Source: Fodinibius sediminis
GTDB taxonomy: Bacteria; Bacteroidota; Rhodothermia; Balneolales; Balneolaceae
DNA: 64,000 bases
Assembly: GCF_900182555.1 (NCBI RefSeq)
Contig: NZ_FXTH01000014.1
Span: forward strand, 36,785 to 100,784
Reading direction: 5' to 3'
This document shows positions 25,203 through 34,993 of the stretch, piece after piece. The notes under the pieces are model-generated. The model searched no databases, was not told where the DNA came from, and saw only the letters and a list, made by a program, of their open reading frames with translations. The position numbers and the translations under genes are program-made. The first letter of the stretch is position 1. Every line of letters starts with the position of its first letter.

Positions 25203-26546
25203 ATGGCTATCACAGAAAACGTTACGGCAGCACAAGTTCATAACATTCTCAGCAAGCACATGCTTACCGATGGCTACGATATGGTGCTGGACCTGGAAAA
25301 AAGCAAAGGCAGCTATCTCTATGATGCCAAAACGGGTGATCGTTACCTGGACTTTTTTACCTTCTTTGCCTCAAACCCGCTGGGTATGAATCATCCGCGG
25401 CTTGCCAATGACGCCTTCCGAAATAAAATGGGCAAAATAGCCATCAATAAACCCTCGAACTCTGATATTTATACCGAAGAACTGGCGGCTTTTCTTGAGA
25501 CCTTCGACCGGGTTGGCATTCCGGATTATCTGCCATACACCTTTTTTATCTCAGGCGGGGCACTGGCTGTTGAAAATGCCCTCAAGGTGGCCTTTGACTG
25601 GAAAGTGCAGAAAAACTTTGAAAAGGGATACCGCCGGGAACGGGGACAAAAAGTCCTGCATTTCGAACAGGCTTTTCACGGTCGAACGGGTTATACCATG
25701 TCGCTGACCAATACCGATCCCACGAAGATAAAGTATTTTCCAAAATTTGACTGGCCCCGCGTGATCTCACCGGCCATGACCTACCCGGCCACGGAAACGC
25801 ACCTGCAGCAAACCAAAGCACAGGAAGAACGGGCCCTTGCCCAGGCAGAACGCTACTTTGAGATGTATAAAGATGAGATTGCCTGCATTATTATTGAACC
25901 CATACAGGGCGAGGGCGGCGATAATCATTTCCGCAAGGAATTCCACCGGGCCCTGCGCCGGCTGGCAGATGATCATGAGGCCCTGCTCATTTACGATGAG
26001 GTTCAAACCGGTGTGGGGCTCACCGGCACGTTCTGGGCCCATGAACACTATGTGAAGCCTGATATCCTCGCCTTTGGAAAGAAGGCCCAGGTCTGCGGCA
26101 TTCTGGCGGGCAAGCGGGTAGATGAAGTGGAACACAACTGCTTTCATGTCTCATCGCGCATTAACTCAACCTGGGGAGGCAACCTGGTTGACATGGTACG
26201 CTTCGGGCGTATCCTGGAAGTCATTGAAGAGGACAACCTGGTTCACCATGCCGAACAGATGGGCGATTACCTTCTTCAGAATATCCAGGGGCTGGCCGAC
26301 CAGTACGATTATATCTCGAATGCCCGGGGCAAAGGACTCTTCTGTGCCATCGACTTCCCCAACACGGAAATCCGGGATGCCGTGATCAGAGAATGCTTCA
26401 ATCACAAACTTATGATCCTCGCCTGCGGGACCAGGACCATACGCTTCAGGCCCCCGTTAACGGTCCAAAAACAGCACCTTGACGAGGGTATTGATATCAT
26501 TGAACAGGCCGTGAAGGCAGTTATGAACAACTCCAATGGCTTATAG
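25203..26546 (+). CDS. lat: L-lysine 6-transaminase (class III PLP)
   Basis: 447 residues. The lysine epsilon-aminotransferase pattern is clear: N-I-L-S-K-H-M-L-T-D-G-Y near the start, Y-L-D-F-F-T-F-F-A-S-N-P-L-G-M-N-H-P, F-I-S-G-G-A-L-A-V-E-N-A-L-K, F-H-G-R-T-G-Y-T-M-S-L-T-N-T, I-Y-D-E-V-Q-T-G-V-G and the PLP lysine in A-F-G-K-K-A-Q-V-C-G. It converts lysine and 2-oxoglutarate to 2-aminoadipate 6-semialdehyde and glutamate in the cytoplasm. In actinomycetes it feeds beta-lactams, elsewhere lysine breakdown. Here it follows an ornithine transaminase and a racemase operon, favouring catabolism. Confidence 0.93.
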   Translation: MAITENVTAAQVHNILSKHMLTDGYDMVLDLEKSKGSYLYDAKTGDRYLDFFTFFASNPLGMNHPRLANDAFRNKMGKIAINKPSNSDIYTEELAAFLETFDRVGIPDYLPYTFFISGGALAVENALKVAFDWKVQKNFEKGYRRERGQKVLHFEQAFHGRTGYTMSLTNTDPTKIKYFPKFDWPRVISPAMTYPATETHLQQTKAQEERALAQAERYFEMYKDEIACIIIEPIQGEGGDNHFRKEFHRALRRLADDHEALLIYDEVQTGVGLTGTFWAHEHYVKPDILAFGKKAQVCGILAGKRVDEVEHNCFHVSSRINSTWGGNLVDMVRFGRILEVIEEDNLVHHAEQMGDYLLQNIQGLADQYDYISNARGKGLFCAIDFPNTEIRDAVIRECFNHKLMILACGTRTIRFRPPLTVQKQHLDEGIDIIEQAVKAVMNNSNGL

Positions 26547-26617
26547 AGCTTGATGCCTCCTTTTTTTCTTCTATATTGCTGTACACGGCAATGTAAGAAC
26601 TACGAATTAATCAGACC

Positions 26618-27175
26618 ATGGCACATATCGATCTAAAAAATGACCAACCCGGAATTGTGGGACTTTTCCATTTTAATCCGGAAACTTCACGGCCGCTCTG
26701 CGAGCTGGCTGAAACCCTTTTGAGAGGCCCTTCCCCTCTTTCCAGCGGAGAACGGGAAATCATTGCCTCCTACGTTTCATACCAGAACAAGTGCCATTTT
26801 TGTCATACTTCGCACGGAGCTTCGGCCGCTCATCATTTTGGAGGCGACCTTTCGCTCATTGACGATATCAAAAATGATTTTTCTCGGGCCGACATCTCAC
26901 CCAAGCTTCGTTCACTTTTGGGTATAGCCAAGAAAGTTCATAAAAGTGGACGGGAAGTAACCGGCGATGACATCCAACAGGCCAAAGAGGCGGGAGCCAG
27001 TGACCAGGAAATTCACGACACGGTGCTTATCGCTGCTGCATTCTGCATGTACAACAGGTATGTTGATGGCCTGGGAACCTGGGCGCCGGAAAAAGATGAA
27101 GCCTATGATGAAATGGGTAAAATGATGGCACATGAAGGGTATCTTCGGGAACGCCCCGGGCTCGACACGGATTGA
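26618..27175 (+). CDS. AhpD-like / carboxymuconolactone decarboxylase-family protein
   Basis: 185 residues. The core motif is C-H-F-C-H-x-x-H (Cys59, Cys62, His63, His66) in helix context E-I-I-A-S-Y-V-S-Y-Q-N-K, the AhpD-type redox-active CxxC with a proton-relay His. The second half has the L-L-G-I-A-K-K-V and D-I-Q-Q-A-K-E-A-G-A-S-D-Q-E-I-H-D-T-V pattern of peroxidase-related enzymes. Members reduce peroxides or act as alkylhydroperoxidases. It lies 71 bases after the lysine transaminase on the same strand and may be co-transcribed. Its stop codon directly abuts the stop codon of the next, convergent gene. Confidence 0.85.
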   Translation: MAHIDLKNDQPGIVGLFHFNPETSRPLCELAETLLRGPSPLSSGEREIIASYVSYQNKCHFCHTSHGASAAHHFGGDLSLIDDIKNDFSRADISPKLRSLLGIAKKVHKSGREVTGDDIQQAKEAGASDQEIHDTVLIAAAFCMYNRYVDGLGTWAPEKDEAYDEMGKMMAHEGYLRERPGLDTD

Positions 27176-27895
27176 TCAGACCATTTGGTGCGACTCGGGC
27201 TGGAGCACCATTTCGTTAAGAACAGAACCTTCCGGCTGATTGGCCGCATAGTATACGGCCTTCCCCACTTCTTCGGGGGTCAGCATCTTATCTTTGCGAA
27301 CCCGCATGCCAACCTGGGAACGATCCCACAGGGGGGTATCCACCCCACCCATATACAGAAGTGTAAACTTGACGCCACTGCGTTTATATTCCTCGGTCAG
27401 TGATTTTACGAAACCGGTAAGAGCGAACTTGGAGGCGGCATAGACCGAGGTATTTTTCATGGGATATTTTCCCATACTCCCCGGCAGCATAATCACGCGG
27501 CCTTTTTTCTCGGTCGCCATATGCCGAACAACCGTCTGTGTGACCAGGAAAGTGCCGTAGACATTCACATCCAGCATCTCCCTGGCGTCATCGGGTTTGA
27601 TGTCCAGCAGTGGCTGGATAACCGCCGTACCAAAAGCATTGACAAGCACATCGATAGTACCGAGATTTTCCGTTACCTGCCGTACCATATTTGAGACTGA
27701 AGCTAAATCCGTCACTTCCACATCAATGACATGGGCTTTCCCCCCGCTTTCATTGATCTCTCCGGCAACCTTTTCTGCTTTTATCCTGTTGCGTGCCGCA
27801 AGCACAACCCTGGCTCCTCCTCTGGCAAACATTTTTCCACAGGCACGGCCTATGCCGCCGGAGCCACCTACAATAAGTACGACTTTATCTTTCAT
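27176..27895 (-). CDS. short-chain dehydrogenase/reductase (SDR)
   Basis: 239 residues, the usual classical SDR length. The cofactor motif is G-G-S-G-G-I-G (10-16), followed by A-A-R-N, which favours NADP. The N-A-F-G segment replaces the usual N-N-A-G near 87-90. Catalytic Ser is in the P-G-S-M region and the Y-A-A-S-K motif lies near 153-157. The substrate cannot be inferred. It lies 80 bases downstream of purL on the same strand and may be read from the same transcript. Confidence 0.88.
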   Translation of the reverse strand: MKDKVVLIVGGSGGIGRACGKMFARGGARVVLAARNRIKAEKVAGEINESGGKAHVIDVEVTDLASVSNMVRQVTENLGTIDVLVNAFGTAVIQPLLDIKPDDAREMLDVNVYGTFLVTQTVVRHMATEKKGRVIMLPGSMGKYPMKNTSVYAASKFALTGFVKSLTEEYKRSGVKFTLLYMGGVDTPLWDRSQVGMRVRKDKMLTPEEVGKAVYYAANQPEGSVLNEMVLQPESHQMV

Positions 27896-27975
27896 AATCG
27901 AAGTCTTTATCCACCGTTAAAAAATTCAGCCCCAAATCGTCATGAGGAGGTTATCGGCCGACAGGTCAGGAGCTA

Positions 27976-30219
27976 TTATTGCTGCATCGCCTGATCGATA
28001 ACCGAATCGTAGAGATCAACCATTTCACGGACGGAAACTTCAATCAGACCGTCCATAACAAGTGCCTCCTCTTCGGTTCCTACGGATCCAATCTGCTGGA
28101 ATGGGATCTTAGCGTCGTTGAAATGATCTTCCAGCTCATCTTTTTGATCGGCCCCGCAGGTGACAACCACCCCTGATTGCGCCTCGCTGTATAAAACCTC
28201 GTGGCTGTTTGACCCGAGTTCATCCAGAGATACCTTTGCTCCCCGGCCGGAAAAAATAGCCATCTCCGCCAGGGTGACCGACAGACCGCCATCGGAAATA
28301 TCATGCACAGCATTTACCTTCTGCTGCTGGATAGCCGAAAGCATCGCCGCTTGCAGACGTCCCTCAAAATCCAAATCAATCTCAGGGGCATCGCCGGTCG
28401 TCAATCCATGTACCGTATGCAAATATTCACTGCCGCCCAGTCCCCGGCGCTCGGCGCCAACAAAGTAGATAAGATCATCCTGCCCCTTGAAACCCGGGGT
28501 CATGCGATGGTTCTCCAGATCCTCAATAAGCCCCAGCATGCCTATGACCGGGGTCGGGAACACAGCCATATCGGGATTTTCATTATAAAAACTCACATTT
28601 CCTCCGGTTACCGGCGTATTGAAGGTACGGCATGCCTCTCCCATTCCTGCCAGGGCCTCCTTGAAGGTCCAGTAAACTTCCGGCTTGTAGGGATTGCCAA
28701 AATTCAGGCAATTTGTAATAGCCATCGGCTTTGCTCCGCTGCATACCACATTGCGCGCCGCCTCAGCAACGGCAATTTGTCCCCCCCGGCGGGGATTCAA
28801 ATAGACATACCGCCCGTTGCAATCCGTCTTCACAGCCAGCCCTTTGTTTGTCCCCTTGATACGGACGAGTCCAGAGTCTGAAGGGCCGGGGCCATTAACC
28901 GTGTTGGTACGTACCATGGTATCGTACTGCTCGAAAACCCAGCGCTTTGAGGCGATATTGGGCGACTGAAGCAAAGTAAAGAGCACCTCCCTGTGGTTTG
29001 TGGGGTGGTCCAGACTGTCAATATCGAAACTCTGCGTTTCGTCCAGGTATTCGGGCCTTTTTGTTTCCCGTACATACTGCGGGGCGCCCCCGCCCAGTAC
29101 CAGACTGTCTGCAGGGATATCTGCTTTCACTTCGCCATCCTTGGAGTAAGTTACGTTCTCATCATCCGTCACCTCCCCGATCACTACAGCATTGAGATCC
29201 CATTTTTCATAGATGTCAATAATTTCCTGCTCACGGCCTTTTTCAGCAACAACCAGCATTCGCTCCTGGCTTTCAGAAAGAAGCAGTTCGTAGGCCGTCA
29301 TTCCCTCTTCGCGGGCGGGAACCTTGTCCAGGTCAATTTTCATCCCGCTTTTACCCTTGGCACTCATCTCCGAAGAGGAACAGCTGATTCCTGCAGCTCC
29401 CATATCCTGGATCCCCACAATGCCCCCATTCTTAATCACTTCCAGCGTAGCTTCCAGCAGTAGCTTCTCGGCAAAGGGATCCCCCACCTGTACGCTGGGT
29501 CGTTTGTCCTCACTCTCCTCGCTAATCTCCTCAGAGGCGAAGGTCGCCCCATGGATACCATCGCGACCCGTCTCCGATCCTACGATAATAACCGGGTTTC
29601 CCGCGCCTTTGGCAATAGCCGATGCGGTGCGGTCGGCTTTTACAATACCAACACTCATGGCATTGACCAGCGGATTGCCCTCATAACTGTCATCGAAATA
29701 GATTTCACCACCGACGGTGGGAACGCCGAATGAATTTCCATAATCGGCAATGCCGCGAACGACGCCGTCCAGCAGGAACCGCACCCTGGGGGTCTCGAGG
29801 TCACCAAAGCGCAGTGAGTTCAGGCTTGCCACCGGCCGGGCTCCCATGGTAAAAATATCACGGTGAATACCTCCGACTCCCGTAGCAGCTCCTTCATAGG
29901 GTTCTATTGCAGAGGGATGGTTATGACTCTCTACTTTGAAAACACAACCCAATCCATCGCCAATGTCCACCAAGCCCGCATTTTCTTCACCGGCTCCGAC
30001 CAGCATCTGCGGACCTTCATTGGGCAGCTTTTTTATTTCCAGGATGGAATTTTTGTAGGAACAGTGTTCGCTCCACATCACTGAATAGACTCCGAGTTCC
30101 GTGAACGTCGGAGTGCGGCCCAAAAAATCTTTTATTTTCTCAAATTCTTCTTCCGAAAGACCATGGTCTTTGGCCAGTTCCAGTGTCACTTCGGGTTCAA
30201 TAACAGTTTGTTCAGACAT
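27976..30219 (-). CDS. purL: phosphoribosylformylglycinamidine synthase, subunit PurL
   Basis: 747 residues, the length of small-form PurL, which works with separate PurQ and PurS. Landmarks are [10 protein letters not shown] near 49-58, [21 protein letters not shown] near 96-116, F-G-V-P-T-V-G-G-E, and the second AIRS-like half with [10 protein letters not shown]. It makes FGAM from FGAR, ATP and ammonia in purine synthesis. No glutaminase domain is fused, and purQ and purS are not in the window. Confidence 0.97.
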   Translation of the reverse strand: MSEQTVIEPEVTLELAKDHGLSEEEFEKIKDFLGRTPTFTELGVYSVMWSEHCSYKNSILEIKKLPNEGPQMLVGAGEENAGLVDIGDGLGCVFKVESHNHPSAIEPYEGAATGVGGIHRDIFTMGARPVASLNSLRFGDLETPRVRFLLDGVVRGIADYGNSFGVPTVGGEIYFDDSYEGNPLVNAMSVGIVKADRTASAIAKGAGNPVIIVGSETGRDGIHGATFASEEISEESEDKRPSVQVGDPFAEKLLLEATLEVIKNGGIVGIQDMGAAGISCSSSEMSAKGKSGMKIDLDKVPAREEGMTAYELLLSESQERMLVVAEKGREQEIIDIYEKWDLNAVVIGEVTDDENVTYSKDGEVKADIPADSLVLGGGAPQYVRETKRPEYLDETQSFDIDSLDHPTNHREVLFTLLQSPNIASKRWVFEQYDTMVRTNTVNGPGPSDSGLVRIKGTNKGLAVKTDCNGRYVYLNPRRGGQIAVAEAARNVVCSGAKPMAITNCLNFGNPYKPEVYWTFKEALAGMGEACRTFNTPVTGGNVSFYNENPDMAVFPTPVIGMLGLIEDLENHRMTPGFKGQDDLIYFVGAERRGLGGSEYLHTVHGLTTGDAPEIDLDFEGRLQAAMLSAIQQQKVNAVHDISDGGLSVTLAEMAIFSGRGAKVSLDELGSNSHEVLYSEAQSGVVVTCGADQKDELEDHFNDAKIPFQQIGSVGTEEEALVMDGLIEVSVREMVDLYDSVIDQAMQQ

Positions 30220-30301
30220 CAGCTTTTTGTTAGAAAATTGGAGATTGAAAAATTAACGGTTGTATATCAGACCCTTTGCCGGCCGGATTGAATATGGTAT
30301 T

Positions 30302-30994
30302 TTAAACATCCAGAAATTCTGCCAGGTCATTGAAATCGTGGAATACGAATTCAGCCCGCTTATGCTTTTCGGGCTCACCATTGGATGTGTACCAGGCAGT
30401 ACTCCAGCCAAAATCACTCCCTCCTTCAATATCCGAGGTGAAGGAATCGCCCACGTACAAAATGTCACTGGCCTTCACATTAGCCTGATCCGTTGCATAG
30501 GCAAAAACGCGGGGATCCGGCTTGAGGACACCGACATCCTCGGAGATGACGACCTCGTCTGCCGATTCATACAGATCAAATGCCTCAAACTTCTTACGCT
30601 GGGTTTCAGCAAAGCCATTTGTCACTATACCCACCGCATATTGGCGGCTCACCCGCTCATACACAGGCCGGGCTCCATCCACCCATTGCCAGTGATTTCG
30701 GTAACAGGACATATAAAACCGGCCAACTTCGTAATGGCGGCTGGCGTCGAGCTGAAGCTGTTGCAGCGTTTGCTCAAACCGATTTCGCTGCAGTTCACTC
30801 CGGCTCACATCACCCTGGCTGTACTGCATCCACTGCTTCCTGTTTACCTGCTGGTATGCATCAACCAGTGCCTCGGCAGCCACCTCCGAGAGGAATGAAA
30901 AATTATCATGCACATCCATAAGGGCAGCCTGCTCGGCGGCCTGATGATCCAGAAGCGTGTCATCCAGATCAAAATAAATGAACTTGTACGACAA
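30302..30994 (-). CDS. HAD-family hydrolase (YjjG-like)
   Basis: 230 residues. The HAD nucleophile motif is D-L-D-D-T (Asp9, Asp11), motif II Thr is in G-I-V-T-N-G-F, and the late motifs are V-G-V-L-K-P-D-P with Lys and Y-V-G-D-S-F-T-S-D-I-E-G. The sequence resembles YjjG/2-haloacid dehalogenase-like nucleotidases with a helical cap. The only usable start is a TTG at 30994: an in-frame stop lies just upstream and the next Met is inside the fold. It is transcribed toward purL, 82 bases before it. Confidence 0.87.
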   Translation of the reverse strand: MSYKFIYFDLDDTLLDHQAAEQAALMDVHDNFSFLSEVAAEALVDAYQQVNRKQWMQYSQGDVSRSELQRNRFEQTLQQLQLDASRHYEVGRFYMSCYRNHWQWVDGARPVYERVSRQYAVGIVTNGFAETQRKKFEAFDLYESADEVVISEDVGVLKPDPRVFAYATDQANVKASDILYVGDSFTSDIEGGSDFGWSTAWYTSNGEPEKHKRAEFVFHDFNDLAEFLDV

Positions 30995-31176
30995 AAAGTA
31001 TTAATTTGGCGGTTAATGAAAATTCACCTAAAGATAGGAATTAGATTGTTAAGAATTAAGAAATGAAAAATTTAAAACGAACTGCTACTTTTAGTGTACT
31101 GAATATTTGGTAAATGTATCTATTTGGGTGACCTTTCGTATATTAAACCGCTAAACTTTAACAGAATAACAAATAT

Positions 31177-31764
31177 ATGAATATCAAGACGCTCATCGGA
31201 ATCGGTATCGTGGCCCTGTTGGTGATTTACGGGATCAATGTAAATAACAGCCTGGTGGAAAAGCAGGAAGCGGTAAACCAGGCCTGGGCACAGGTAGAAA
31301 ACCAGTATCAGCGCCGGGCCGACCTCGTTCCCAATTTGGTGAATACCGTTAAAGGGGCGGCAGATTTTGAACAAGAGACGCTTACCGACGTCATTGAGGC
31401 CCGAAGCAGGGCTACGTCTATTCAGCTTAATGCGCAAGACCTGGATAATCCGCAGATGATGCAGCAGTTTCAGCAGGCCCAGCAGCAGCTTTCGGGAGCC
31501 TTGTCGCGCCTGATGGTTACGGTCGAACGCTATCCTGAATTGAAGGCCAATCAAAACTTCCGCGACCTGCAAACCCAGCTGGAAGGCACGGAAAACCGGA
31601 TTGCCACTGAACGGCAGCGATTCAATGAAGTAGTGCAGTCTTACAATACTGATATCCGGAAGTTTCCGACCAGCCTCTTTGCGGGTGCACTGGGCTTTGA
31701 TGACAAGGCCTATTTCGAGGCAGAAGAAAGCGCAAGCGAAGTACCCGAAGTTAATTTTAATTAA
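31177..31764 (+). CDS. lemA: LemA family protein
   Basis: 195 residues. One N-terminal membrane helix (about 5-22) precedes the LemA fold with [21 protein letters not shown] and [10 protein letters not shown], both near-invariant in the family. Function is unknown; LemA commonly sits beside TPM-domain proteins, as here, and is thought to act in envelope maintenance. It heads a four-gene plus-strand operon; the next gene starts within 25 bases. Confidence 0.93.
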   Translation: MNIKTLIGIGIVALLVIYGINVNNSLVEKQEAVNQAWAQVENQYQRRADLVPNLVNTVKGAADFEQETLTDVIEARSRATSIQLNAQDLDNPQMMQQFQQAQQQLSGALSRLMVTVERYPELKANQNFRDLQTQLEGTENRIATERQRFNEVVQSYNTDIRKFPTSLFAGALGFDDKAYFEAEESASEVPEVNFN

Positions 31765-31788
31765 TCCTTGGCTTTAGAACGTTCAATT

Positions 31789-32223
31789 ATGGCAGAAAAA
31801 CCCTTTTTAACGGATGAGCAGGAGCAGCTGGTCATCAAGGCTATCAAAGAAGCCGAACGGCAAACCTCGGGGGAAATCCGGGTACACATTGAGAGCCAGT
31901 GCAAAGGAGAAGCACTCCAACAAGCCGCCCGTATCTTCCACGACCTTGGGATGGATCAGACCAGAGAGCAGAATGGTGTCCTCATTTATGTTGCCAGCGA
32001 GGATCATAAAGCGGCTATTTACGCCGGCCGTGGGGTCCACAGCCAGGTTGAAGATCATTTTTGGAGCACCATACTTGACGATCTGATCACCCATTTCAAA
32101 CAGCAAGAATTTGAAAAAGGTCTTGAAGAGGCCGTACGGCAGGTCGGAGAAGAGCTCGCCAGCCTTTTTCCCGGTGACGCCGAGGACGACGACGAACTTT
32201 CCAATGAGATAAGCTATAACTAA
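31789..32223 (+). CDS. TPM-domain protein, short cytoplasmic form
   Basis: 144 residues from the ATG at 31789; a TTG at 31768 would add seven. The TPM (TLP18.3/Psb32/MOLO-1) domain occupies almost all of it: F-L-T-D-E-Q-E-Q-L-V, I-K-E-A-E-R-Q-T-S-G-E-I-R-V-H, then G-V-L-I-Y-V-A-S-E-D-H-K-A-A-I-Y-A-G-R-G-V. There is no signal peptide or membrane segment, in contrast to the second TPM protein two genes on. TPM domains are linked to photosystem repair in plants and have unknown roles in bacteria. Confidence 0.85.
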   Translation: MAEKPFLTDEQEQLVIKAIKEAERQTSGEIRVHIESQCKGEALQQAARIFHDLGMDQTREQNGVLIYVASEDHKAAIYAGRGVHSQVEDHFWSTILDDLITHFKQQEFEKGLEEAVRQVGEELASLFPGDAEDDDELSNEISYN

Positions 32224-32259
32224 AACCATCCGTACCGGGATGGATTAACCAACAATTCC

Positions 32260-33057
32260 ATGATGATAACAAAAAGAATACTTCCTTTATTATTCCTTCT
32301 CTTTTTTCAGCTAATTTCCAATCAGGCATTTGGCCAGGCAGATGATACCAGCCGGGATTATTTCCAGATCAAGGTATACCACTTTGACAGTGCTGATCAG
32401 CAGCAACAGACCGATCACTTCCTGGAAGAAGCGTTCCTGCCTGCTTTGCATCGCCAGGGTATTGAGCATGTTGGTGTCTTCAAGCCGCACGACGAGAGTG
32501 AGTCGACCGAACTCAAAACATATGTGTTGATTCCTTTTGATTCCATACAAGCCTTTGCATCGCTACCCTCAAAGCTCAGCAGTGACACGCGCTATCAGGC
32601 CGATGGGAAAGATTATCTACAAGCGTCCCACGAACAGCCGCCCTACCAGCGAATAACATCCACCTTGATCAGGGCCTTTGAGTATGCACCCGAAATCATG
32701 TCTCCCAGCCTGGAGAATCCCCAAAGCGAGCGGGTGTATGAGCTCAGAAGCTATGAAAGCCCCACCGAGGCACTCAATCGTAACAAAGTGGATATGTTCA
32801 ATGCCGGCGGGGAGATTGAAATTTTTGACCGCCTGGATTTCAACCCGATTTTCTACGGCAATGTCATATCCGGTGGAGCCATGCCCAACCTGATGTACAT
32901 GACCTCATTTGAGGATATGAAAAGCCGAGATGCTCACTGGGATGCTTTCCGAACAGATAAGCAGTGGGAGGAATTGTCATCCCTTGAAAAGTATCAGAAT
33001 AATGTATCCCATGCCGACATCTACCTGCTGAAAGGAACCTCTTATTCTGACCTTTAA
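32260..33057 (+). CDS. secreted NIPSNAP-family protein
   Basis: 265 residues. The signal peptide is strong (hydrophobic about 7-20, ending N-Q-A-F-G-Q). Two NIPSNAP-like dimeric alpha-beta domains follow: F-Q-I-K-V-Y-H-F-D near 38-46 and V-Y-E-L-R-S-Y-E-S-P near 162-171, with the family pattern of E-L-R-x-Y and a final helix with S-S-L-E-K-Y-Q-N-N-V. The function of bacterial secreted members is not established. It sits between two TPM genes in the LemA operon, an arrangement I do not recognise as standard. Confidence 0.85.
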   Translation: MMITKRILPLLFLLFFQLISNQAFGQADDTSRDYFQIKVYHFDSADQQQQTDHFLEEAFLPALHRQGIEHVGVFKPHDESESTELKTYVLIPFDSIQAFASLPSKLSSDTRYQADGKDYLQASHEQPPYQRITSTLIRAFEYAPEIMSPSLENPQSERVYELRSYESPTEALNRNKVDMFNAGGEIEIFDRLDFNPIFYGNVISGGAMPNLMYMTSFEDMKSRDAHWDAFRTDKQWEELSSLEKYQNNVSHADIYLLKGTSYSDL

Positions 33058-33089
33058 TCACATATATCTCTCAGAAGCTACCTCGTGCT

Positions 33090-33857
33090 ATGCATGACCT
33101 GAAACATTATTTATTCTGCTTCATTCTGATCGCTTTCACAGCTGGTTCCTCCATGGCCCAGGATCTCCCATCCGAGCCGGTGGGCCATGTCAATGACTTT
33201 GCTCAGCTGCTGAGTCGCAGCGAACAGCAGCAGCTGGAGACAAAGCTGCGTAACTACCGCGATACCACCACAACGGTCATTGCTATAGCAACCCTTGAGA
33301 GTCTTCACGGCATTTCGATTGAAGAAGCCGCTACCACCCTCTTCAATGAATGGAAACTGTGGGAGGGCGACAAAGACAATGGTGTTCTTCTTCTCATTGC
33401 CCCCAACGAGCGAAAAATCCGTATTGAAGTGGGGTATGGACTGGAAGGAGCGATTCCCGATATTATGGCCGGCCGCATCATCCGGGAGATTTTATCCCCG
33501 AGCTTTCGCAAGGGCGATTATTACTCTGGACTGGATCGGGCTACCTCAGCCATGATTCAGCTGGCCAGCGGCGAATATACCGGGCAACTGACCGACGACC
33601 GGTCTTCCGCCAACAAGGACGATACCATATCATTTATCATCTTTGTGCTCTTCCTCATTTTTGTGGTCTATTCCTCATCGCGCCGCGGGGGCGGTGGAAA
33701 AGGAAACGGCCGGCGCAGAACCCTCGGACCGGGTGGCTTCATCTGGATCGGCGGGGGCGGCGGTGGCTTCGGGGGCGGCTCCGGCGGCGGTTTTGGCGGC
33801 TTCAGCGGGGGCGGTGGTTTCGGTTCCGGCGGCGGCGGGGCCAGCGGCGGATGGTAG
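33090..33857 (+). CDS. TPM-domain membrane protein with glycine-rich tail
   Basis: 255 residues. Signal peptide (about 1-24), a TPM domain (about 25-165, with V-N-D-F-A, D-N-G-V-L-L-L-I-A-P-N-E-R-K-I-R-I-E-V-G-Y-G-L-E), one membrane helix near 178-192, and a C-terminal tail of about 45 residues made almost only of Gly with Ser, Phe and Trp. This is the classic YgcG-type layout. The Gly-rich tail is encoded by GC-rich repeats and should be treated cautiously in assembly. It ends the LemA operon and is followed by a terminator hairpin. Confidence 0.92.
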   Translation: MHDLKHYLFCFILIAFTAGSSMAQDLPSEPVGHVNDFAQLLSRSEQQQLETKLRNYRDTTTTVIAIATLESLHGISIEEAATTLFNEWKLWEGDKDNGVLLLIAPNERKIRIEVGYGLEGAIPDIMAGRIIREILSPSFRKGDYYSGLDRATSAMIQLASGEYTGQLTDDRSSANKDDTISFIIFVLFLIFVVYSSSRRGGGGKGNGRRRTLGPGGFIWIGGGGGGFGGGSGGGFGGFSGGGGFGSGGGGASGGW

Positions 33858-33881
33858 CATTCAGTGATTTCCAGATCTAAA

Positions 33882-33918
33882 AAAGGTGCCGCAAATGATA
33901 AATTTGCGGCACCTTTCT
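33882..33918. terminator. bidirectional hairpin terminator between convergent operons
   Basis: A perfect 15-base stem (33882-33896 with 33902-33916) closes a 5-base loop. It has A and T tracts on both flanks, so it can end the plus-strand LemA operon and the minus-strand DUF1080 operon. Confidence 0.85.
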
Positions 33919-33978
33919 ATTCTATATTCGGTACGTATGCCATTCTCCTTCTGAATGGAGCCCCAAGGTAGCCGTCTT

Positions 33979-34920
33979 CTAATTCAGAGCCGGCGTAATC
34001 GTTATATTACGGTATTCTACCGGTCCGTGATCCCCCTGCAGCATTATGGGACCCGGTTCTCCTTCATTACTGTCGAGCGCTCCACCCGTGATACCCGGAA
34101 TAGGCCGCTTGCAAATAACCTCGGTTCCGTTCAGTACTACGGTGACGGTACGTCCGGTCAGTGTTATATCGTAGGTCTGCCATTCACCTGCCTTTTTGGC
34201 TGCATTAACACTCGGGTCGATGAAGCCATAGACCCCGCCCAGGAGATGGCTTTCCGGCTCCATGCCGTAGCTGTCAATAACCTGTACCTCATAGCGGCCC
34301 CGCAGGTAGATCCCGCTGTTGCTCCCCTCCGGGTAGCGGAACTCCACATGAAGCTTGAAATCTTCGAAAGACTGCTTGGTTACCAGGTTGCCACCTGACT
34401 TTTTATTTATCATCACACCATCCTCCACATGGAACTGGTTATTGTCCGGGACAACCCACTTCGACAGGTCGCTATCCAGCAGTTCAACGGGATCGCCCCA
34501 CTCGGGTTCTTCCTCCCGCTCCAGCAGAGGTGCCCGAACGCCTGTCCACTGCAGCTTGTTCCCTTCCGGATCGGTTGTCCATCCCTTGAGCCTGCCATCC
34601 TCCAGGGAAAATTCAAAATGGGGATCTGTCTCGCGCTGGGTCCACTGCGGAGGAATCGTAAAACTGTAACGATCCTTTTCTTCCGAATAGTTGATCTCAG
34701 AGATCGGCCGTGCACTGCCCGACGGTCCCACATACTGTCCGACCAATGCACTGACGCCCGAGGTTTCAATTTCCAACCATGCCGGCTGTTGACCGCCCGG
34801 AGTTTCTATGGTTATATCCCAGCGTCCTGCTGCTTCATTGCCCGGAATTTGGGCCCGGGTATGCTCTACGGATAATCCCGCAATAACTGCTGTCAATGCA
34901 ATAATTAAAACTGACTTCAT
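33979..34920 (-). CDS. secreted DUF1080 (3-keto-disaccharide hydrolase-like) protein
   Basis: 313 residues from the ATG at 34920, which begins a clean signal peptide ending near T-R-A-Q; an upstream GTG-type start would add 22 unlikely residues. The first 120 residues form a beta-rich domain seen beside some DUF1080 domains. The DUF1080 jelly roll follows (about 140-313): L-S-K-W-V-V-P, F-K-L-H-V-E-F-R-Y, N-S-G-I-Y-L-R-G-R-Y-E-V-Q-V-I-D and a late L-Q-G-D-H-G-P-V-E-Y-R-N-I. DUF1080 proteins include hydrolases of 3-keto-glycosides. It is last in the locus, 73 bases after the HEAT protein gene. Confidence 0.85.
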   Translation of the reverse strand: MKSVLIIALTAVIAGLSVEHTRAQIPGNEAAGRWDITIETPGGQQPAWLEIETSGVSALVGQYVGPSGSARPISEINYSEEKDRYSFTIPPQWTQRETDPHFEFSLEDGRLKGWTTDPEGNKLQWTGVRAPLLEREEEPEWGDPVELLDSDLSKWVVPDNNQFHVEDGVMINKKSGGNLVTKQSFEDFKLHVEFRYPEGSNSGIYLRGRYEVQVIDSYGMEPESHLLGGVYGFIDPSVNAAKKAGEWQTYDITLTGRTVTVVLNGTEVICKRPIPGITGGALDSNEGEPGPIMLQGDHGPVEYRNITITPALN

Positions 34921-34993
34921 AGATAATGCTACCTTGTTTCTTTTCTTAAAATTATCATTTGGAATATCCACACGCGGGGATACCATGCCCGGT

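Noticed and set aside
33643..33867. Ala/Gly-rich reading frames around the end of the second TPM gene
   Set aside because: Low-complexity by-products of the glycine-rich tail read in other frames.
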